This document shows positions 3,921 to 7,326 of a stretch of 7,326 bases of DNA, piece after piece. The notes under the pieces were generated by a model. That model saw nothing but the letters and a program-made list of their open reading frames with translations. It made no database searches and was not told the origin of the DNA. The stretch is from Rhodoblastus sp052145335. GTDB taxonomy: Bacteria > Pseudomonadota > Alphaproteobacteria > Rhizobiales > Beijerinckiaceae. Positions within the stretch are counted from its first letter, which is position 1. Every line of letters starts with the position of its first letter. Where the stretch lies: contig NZ_JBKQOU010000111.1 of the NCBI RefSeq assembly GCF_052145335.1, positions 1 to 7,326 of the forward strand, read 5' to 3'. Both the position numbers and the translations under genes were made by a program.

Positions 3921-6692
3921 TCACTCCGCCGGTGCGGTTCCTGTCCGCTGCTGGCCCGCCTCGATCGCGACCACCGACGCTCGCAGCGCGGGCGAGGCGC
4001 GAATGACGTATTTCTCCGCCTCCACGACCAGGAAAAACATCAGTCCGCCGAGCAGCAGCCACGGCCACGCCCATAACGGAATCGCTTCATTGCCGAACAT
4101 CGCCTGAAACGGCGGCGCATAGGTGAAGAGCAGTTGCAGCACGACGACCGCGAGAATGCCGAACGGCAAATAGCGGTTGCCCATATGGGCTTTCAGCGAC
4201 AGCGAGGAATCGATCAGATAGCGGCTGTTGAGCAGGTAGAACGCCTGGCCGATGGTGATCGCATTGACGGCGACGGTGCGCGCGAGCGCGTCGGACGCGC
4301 CATTGTTCTTCATCTCGAAGAAGGCGGCGAGAGTGAAGGCGAGCAGCGCGAAGCCAATGAAAAGGATGCGCCACAGGCCGAAGCCGGTGACGATCGGCCG
4401 GTCGACGGCGCGCGGCGGCCGCTGCATCACGTCGGCCTCGTGCGGCTCGAACGAGATCACCAGACCGAGCGCGACGGAGGTCACCATATTCACCCAGAGC
4501 ACCTGGGGCGCGGTGATCGGCAAGGTGAAGCCGAACAGGATCGCCACCGCGATGACCAGAGCCTGGGCGACATTGGTCGGCAGCAGGAACAGCATGGCCT
4601 TTTCGATATTGTTGTAGACGGTGCGGCCTTCCTTCACCGCCGCGCCGATCGAGGCGAAATTGTCGTCGGCCAGAATCATGCCGGCGGCTTCCTTCGTCAC
4701 CTCGGTCCCCTTGATGCCCATCGCGACGCCGATATCGGCTTTTTTCAGCGCCGGCGCGTCGTTCACGCCGTCGCCCGTCATGGCCACGATCTGCCGGTTC
4801 GCCTGGATTGCCTTGACCAGCCGCAGCTTGTGCTCCGGGCTGGCGCGGGCAAAAACGTCGACATCGCCAACGCAATCCCGCAGCGCCGCATCGTTCATCG
4901 CCTCGACTTCCACGCCGGAAACAGCAGTCTTGCCGTCGCCGATGCCGAGCATCTTGGCGATGGCGGCGGCGGTGATCTTATGGTCGCCGGTGATCATGGT
5001 GACGCGGATGCCGCCGCCGTGACATTCCTTCACCGCCTCGATCGCCTCCTTGCGCGGCGGATCCATCAGGCCGACGATGCCTAGCAGTACCAGCGTTCCT
5101 GGCAGGTCGGCGGGGGCGAGGCCGCCGGCGGCGAGGCCGGGGTTTTCTAGCCAGGCGAGGCCGAGCACGCGTTCGCCCTGGGCGGCGAGCCGATCGGATT
5201 CCACGGAGAAACGGGCGCGATCCAGTGCCGCCGTCTTGCCGTCCGCCAATTGCTGGCGGTCGCAATGCTCGAGGATCACCTCGGGCGCGCCCTTGACCAG
5301 AAAAATCTCAACTCCGCCGGCCGAGCGGTGCAACGTGGCCATGAATTTATGTTCGGATTCAAAGGGTATCGCGTCGATACGCGGGAAGGCCGCCAGTTCC
5401 GCCTGCCTGTCCATGCCGAGCTTGGTCGCGAAAGGATAAAGCGCGCCTTCGGTGGGGTCACCCTCCACCTTCCAGGCGCCGCCGTCCTGGAACAGTTCGG
5501 CGTCATTGCAGAGCATGGACACCCGCCCCATCAGCGTCAGCACGGGCGCGGCGCCGGCGGGCTTGCCATCCTTCCGGACCTCGCCTTCCGGGGCATAGCC
5601 GTCACCGGTGACCTCGTATGCGGATTCCGCCGTGACGACGGAAGTGACCATCATTTCCATCAGCGTCAAAGTGCCCGTCTTATCCGAGCAGATGCGCGAC
5701 ACGGAGCCCAAGGTTTCGACCGCGGGCAAGCGGCGGATGATCGCGTGACGCTGCGCCATGCGCTGCACGCCGATGGCCAGCGTGATGGTGATGAGCGCCG
5801 GAAGGCCCTCGGGAATGAGCGACACGGCGATGCCGACGACCGCCTGGAACAGTTCGACGAAGCTCATGTGGCCCAGCCAATGACCATAGGAAAAGATCAG
5901 GACGCTGAGCACGGCGATCGCCGCGCTGATCTTGTAGCCGAATTTCTTGATCTGGCGCAGCAGCGGCGTTTCCAGCGGGCTGACATTGGCCAGCATCTGG
6001 TTGATGCGCCCGAGTTCGGTGTCGCTGCCGGTGGCGACCACGAGGCCGGTCGCGCGGCCCGAGACGACCATGGTGCCGGAAAAAGCCATGCACTCCTTGT
6101 CGCCGACCGTCGCGTTGACGGGGACCGCCGCGATGGACTTTTCCGCCGGCACGGATTCGCCGGTCAGCGCCGCTTCTTCGGTGCGCAGGTTCTTGACCTC
6201 GATCAATCGCAGGTCGGCTGGAATGCGGTCGCCTGACTCCAGCAGCACGATGTCGCCAGGAACAAGCTGTTCCGAGGGAATCATCCGGGTTTCGCCGCCG
6301 CGCAGGGTCCTCGCCTCGGCAGACAGCATGTTGCGGATCGAATCCAGCGCCTGTTCGGCCCGGCCTTCCTGAACGAAGCCGAGCAGCGCGTTGAGGACGA
6401 CCACGGCGAAAATGATGCCGGCATCGACCCAAAGGCTGAGCATCAGCTTGGCGAAGCCAGCGGCAAGCAGGACATAGACCAGAATATTGTTGAATTGACC
6501 AAGGAACCGTAGGAACGGCCCCTGTTTCTTGCCTTCCGGCAGACGGTTGGGACCGAATATTGCCGGCCGACGCGCGGCTTCGGCAGCGTCCAGCCCTGTA
6601 TGCGCATGGGTCCCGAGGCGCTGGGCAGCGCCCTCCGCGGACATGGCGTGCCATGATTCCTGGCCGCCGCCGAACATGGCGTCTTCACCCAT
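3921..6692 (-). CDS. P2-type cation-transporting ATPase (PacL/CtpF-like)
   Basis: This 923-residue inner-membrane pump uses ATP to move a cation. The layout is that of P2 ATPases. A cation-ATPase N-terminal domain (about 12-80) contains GPNRLPEGKK. TM1-2 span about 66-107. The actuator domain has TGES (177-180), and TM3-4 (about 253-308) include PEGLP (294-298). The phosphorylation motif is SDKTGT with Asp337. The nucleotide domain has KGAPE (467-471), and DPPR (544-547), MITGD (566-570) and TGDGVNDAP (639-647) follow. Six C-terminal helices (about 698-892) complete ten. It lacks an N-terminal heavy-metal domain and a CPC motif, excluding P1B metal pumps. TM6 reads NMVTSVALGL, close to Mycobacterium CtpF as I recall it, so Ca2+ or another monovalent/divalent ion is possible. 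The substrate is not determined, and several Ca2+-site acidic positions look changed (see findings). ATG 6692 is preferred because AGGTG lies 7 bases upstream; ATG 6677 is an in-frame alternative. The gene converges on the cotransporter gene with 17 bp between stop codons. Confidence 0.95.
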   Translation of the reverse strand: MGEDAMFGGGQESWHAMSAEGAAQRLGTHAHTGLDAAEAARRPAIFGPNRLPEGKKQGPFLRFLGQFNNILVYVLLAAGFAKLMLSLWVDAGIIFAVVVLNALLGFVQEGRAEQALDSIRNMLSAEARTLRGGETRMIPSEQLVPGDIVLLESGDRIPADLRLIEVKNLRTEEAALTGESVPAEKSIAAVPVNATVGDKECMAFSGTMVVSGRATGLVVATGSDTELGRINQMLANVSPLETPLLRQIKKFGYKISAAIAVLSVLIFSYGHWLGHMSFVELFQAVVGIAVSLIPEGLPALITITLAIGVQRMAQRHAIIRRLPAVETLGSVSRICSDKTGTLTLMEMMVTSVVTAESAYEVTGDGYAPEGEVRKDGKPAGAAPVLTLMGRVSMLCNDAELFQDGGAWKVEGDPTEGALYPFATKLGMDRQAELAAFPRIDAIPFESEHKFMATLHRSAGGVEIFLVKGAPEVILEHCDRQQLADGKTAALDRARFSVESDRLAAQGERVLGLAWLENPGLAAGGLAPADLPGTLVLLGIVGLMDPPRKEAIEAVKECHGGGIRVTMITGDHKITAAAIAKMLGIGDGKTAVSGVEVEAMNDAALRDCVGDVDVFARASPEHKLRLVKAIQANRQIVAMTGDGVNDAPALKKADIGVAMGIKGTEVTKEAAGMILADDNFASIGAAVKEGRTVYNNIEKAMLFLLPTNVAQALVIAVAILFGFTLPITAPQVLWVNMVTSVALGLVISFEPHEADVMQRPPRAVDRPIVTGFGLWRILFIGFALLAFTLAAFFEMKNNGASDALARTVAVNAITIGQAFYLLNSRYLIDSSLSLKAHMGNRYLPFGILAVVVLQLLFTYAPPFQAMFGNEAIPLWAWPWLLLGGLMFFLVVEAEKYVIRASPALRASVVAIEAGQQRTGTAPAE

Positions 6693-6699
6693 TTGCGTT

Positions 6700-6704
6700 C
6701 ACCT
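6700..6704 (-). promoter_or_regulatory. Ribosome binding site of the P-type ATPase gene
   Basis: On the minus strand AGGTG (within AAAGGTGAA) lies 7 bases before ATG 6692. It favours this start over the in-frame ATG at 6677, which has only a weaker GGTGA upstream. No clear promoter boxes are visible further upstream. Confidence 0.5.
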
Positions 6705-6712
6705 TTACGTCT

Positions 6713-7326
6713 GGACCAGCCGGACCGCGGCGAATTTTTTCTGGGTAAAAGCTAGACCCTTCCCTGCCAACAGACAACCTGGCCGCCAAGACCCGGCAAA
6801 TCGGACGCGCGAATCTTCTGGGGGTGGTTTGATGTCCGGTGGGGTTTAGAGACGGAATGGAATTCCGCATGAGAAATTGCGGCTGTGGGCGGATCGCAAA
6901 ATTCAGTTTGACGCGCGACCGATGAGACGTCACCCGGCATTGAAGTCATTCACGGGATGTCGTGAAAACGAGCTAGTTCTCGGTCGTTGCATCGCTTTTC
7001 GCCGAGCCAACACCCGATCGAGCTCTGACCACAAAGACGGATCAGATGGCGCCCCCCCGCGCGCCGCCACAACGACTGCTTGTGGCGCGTCATTCCCATA
7101 CAGCCATCGTCCGGTCTGCGGCGGGGACCGGTCCTTCGCTCAATGCCCGCAATCCAACCAATCCTGCCCTTGCGGATGACGATGACGGCGTTCCGCTTCC
7201 CGCCGAGGCCGTGCGAAAACACGATTTTCGGAACTTGCGGCAACAGCGGCCATGAAGCGCGGAGAGTTTTCGGGCGGTTTGGATTTCGTGCGAAGGCGCC
7301 TCAGGCGGCTCTCATCGCTTGGATGG
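6713..7326. other. Upstream region of the ATPase and right edge without a supportable gene
   Basis: These ~610 bases contain short frames on both strands, none with a recognisable protein, good ribosome binding site or convincing composition. The longest closed one (minus strand, 7243-6950, 97 codons) is Arg/Gly-rich and not recognised. Near the right edge two frames stay open past the window: plus strand from ATG 7143, and minus strand from the edge to a stop near 7143. At most one can be real, and neither has clear support. A perfect 6-bp inverted repeat, CGGAAT (6853-6858) / ATTCCG (6862-6867), lies about 160 bp upstream of the ATPase start and could be an operator, but its size is compatible with chance. 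The region may hold gene remnants or intergenic repeats; I cannot tell which. Confidence 0.45.

Noticed and set aside
5250..6236. Long open frame of 328 codons on the plus strand
   Set aside because: It lies wholly antisense to the P-type ATPase gene, whose motifs are all intact, and its composition (Asp, Arg, Gly, His, Ala) is that of a shadow frame.
6950..7243. 97-codon frame on the minus strand near the right edge
   Set aside because: It has no ribosome binding site and Arg/Gly-rich composition, frames are open on the opposite strand, and no family is recognised.
1..7326. tRNA or rRNA genes, CRISPR arrays, classical riboswitches
   Set aside because: I saw no regularly spaced repeats, tRNA arm patterns or rRNA-like conserved segments anywhere in the window.

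Overview
The window is GC-rich with strong Shine-Dalgarno sequences, and its proteins (a class III-like PPK2, a bacterial Na/Pi cotransporter, a CtpF/PacL-like P2-type ATPase and an Arg-rich small secreted protein) suggest an alphaproteobacterium, probably Hyphomicrobiales (Methylocystis/Beijerinckiaceae-like). That placement rests on composition and recalled resemblance, not on a search.

Layout. Positions 1-931 are an accessory, largely non-coding stretch. Inside it sits a compact 271-bp element (276-546) with 16-bp terminal inverted repeats matching at 15 of 16 positions. The same 4-bp sequence, CTAA, lies directly outside both ends, so it looks like a MITE or a deleted IS remnant. It carries an acidic reading frame without a convincing start. 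Conceptual precise excision joins the reading frames on either side into one frame of 152 codons. Positions 932-1171 encode a 79-residue exported peptide with a very cationic Cys/Trp-containing C-terminus. A strong 23-bp-arm hairpin (1185-1237) separates it from the next gene.

Positions 1273-3903 hold two co-directional genes 63 bp apart: a PPK2-family polyphosphate:nucleotide phosphotransferase and a Na+/phosphate cotransporter-family protein with a PhoU-like C-terminal region. Together they suggest a phosphate-uptake and polyphosphate/nucleotide-energy unit. Converging on them, with only 17 bp between stop codons, is a 923-residue P2-type cation-transporting ATPase on the minus strand (6692-3921). 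It has all catalytic motifs, but several acidic ion-site positions known from Ca2+-ATPases appear neutralised. The last ~610 bases (6713-7326) hold upstream sequence of the ATPase and no gene I can support.

The three large genes are recognisable families. I do not see a clearly new multi-gene system. The most interesting items are the short mobile element with its target duplication and interrupted frame, the cationic secreted peptide, the hairpin in the ppk2 leader, and the altered cation site of the ATPase.
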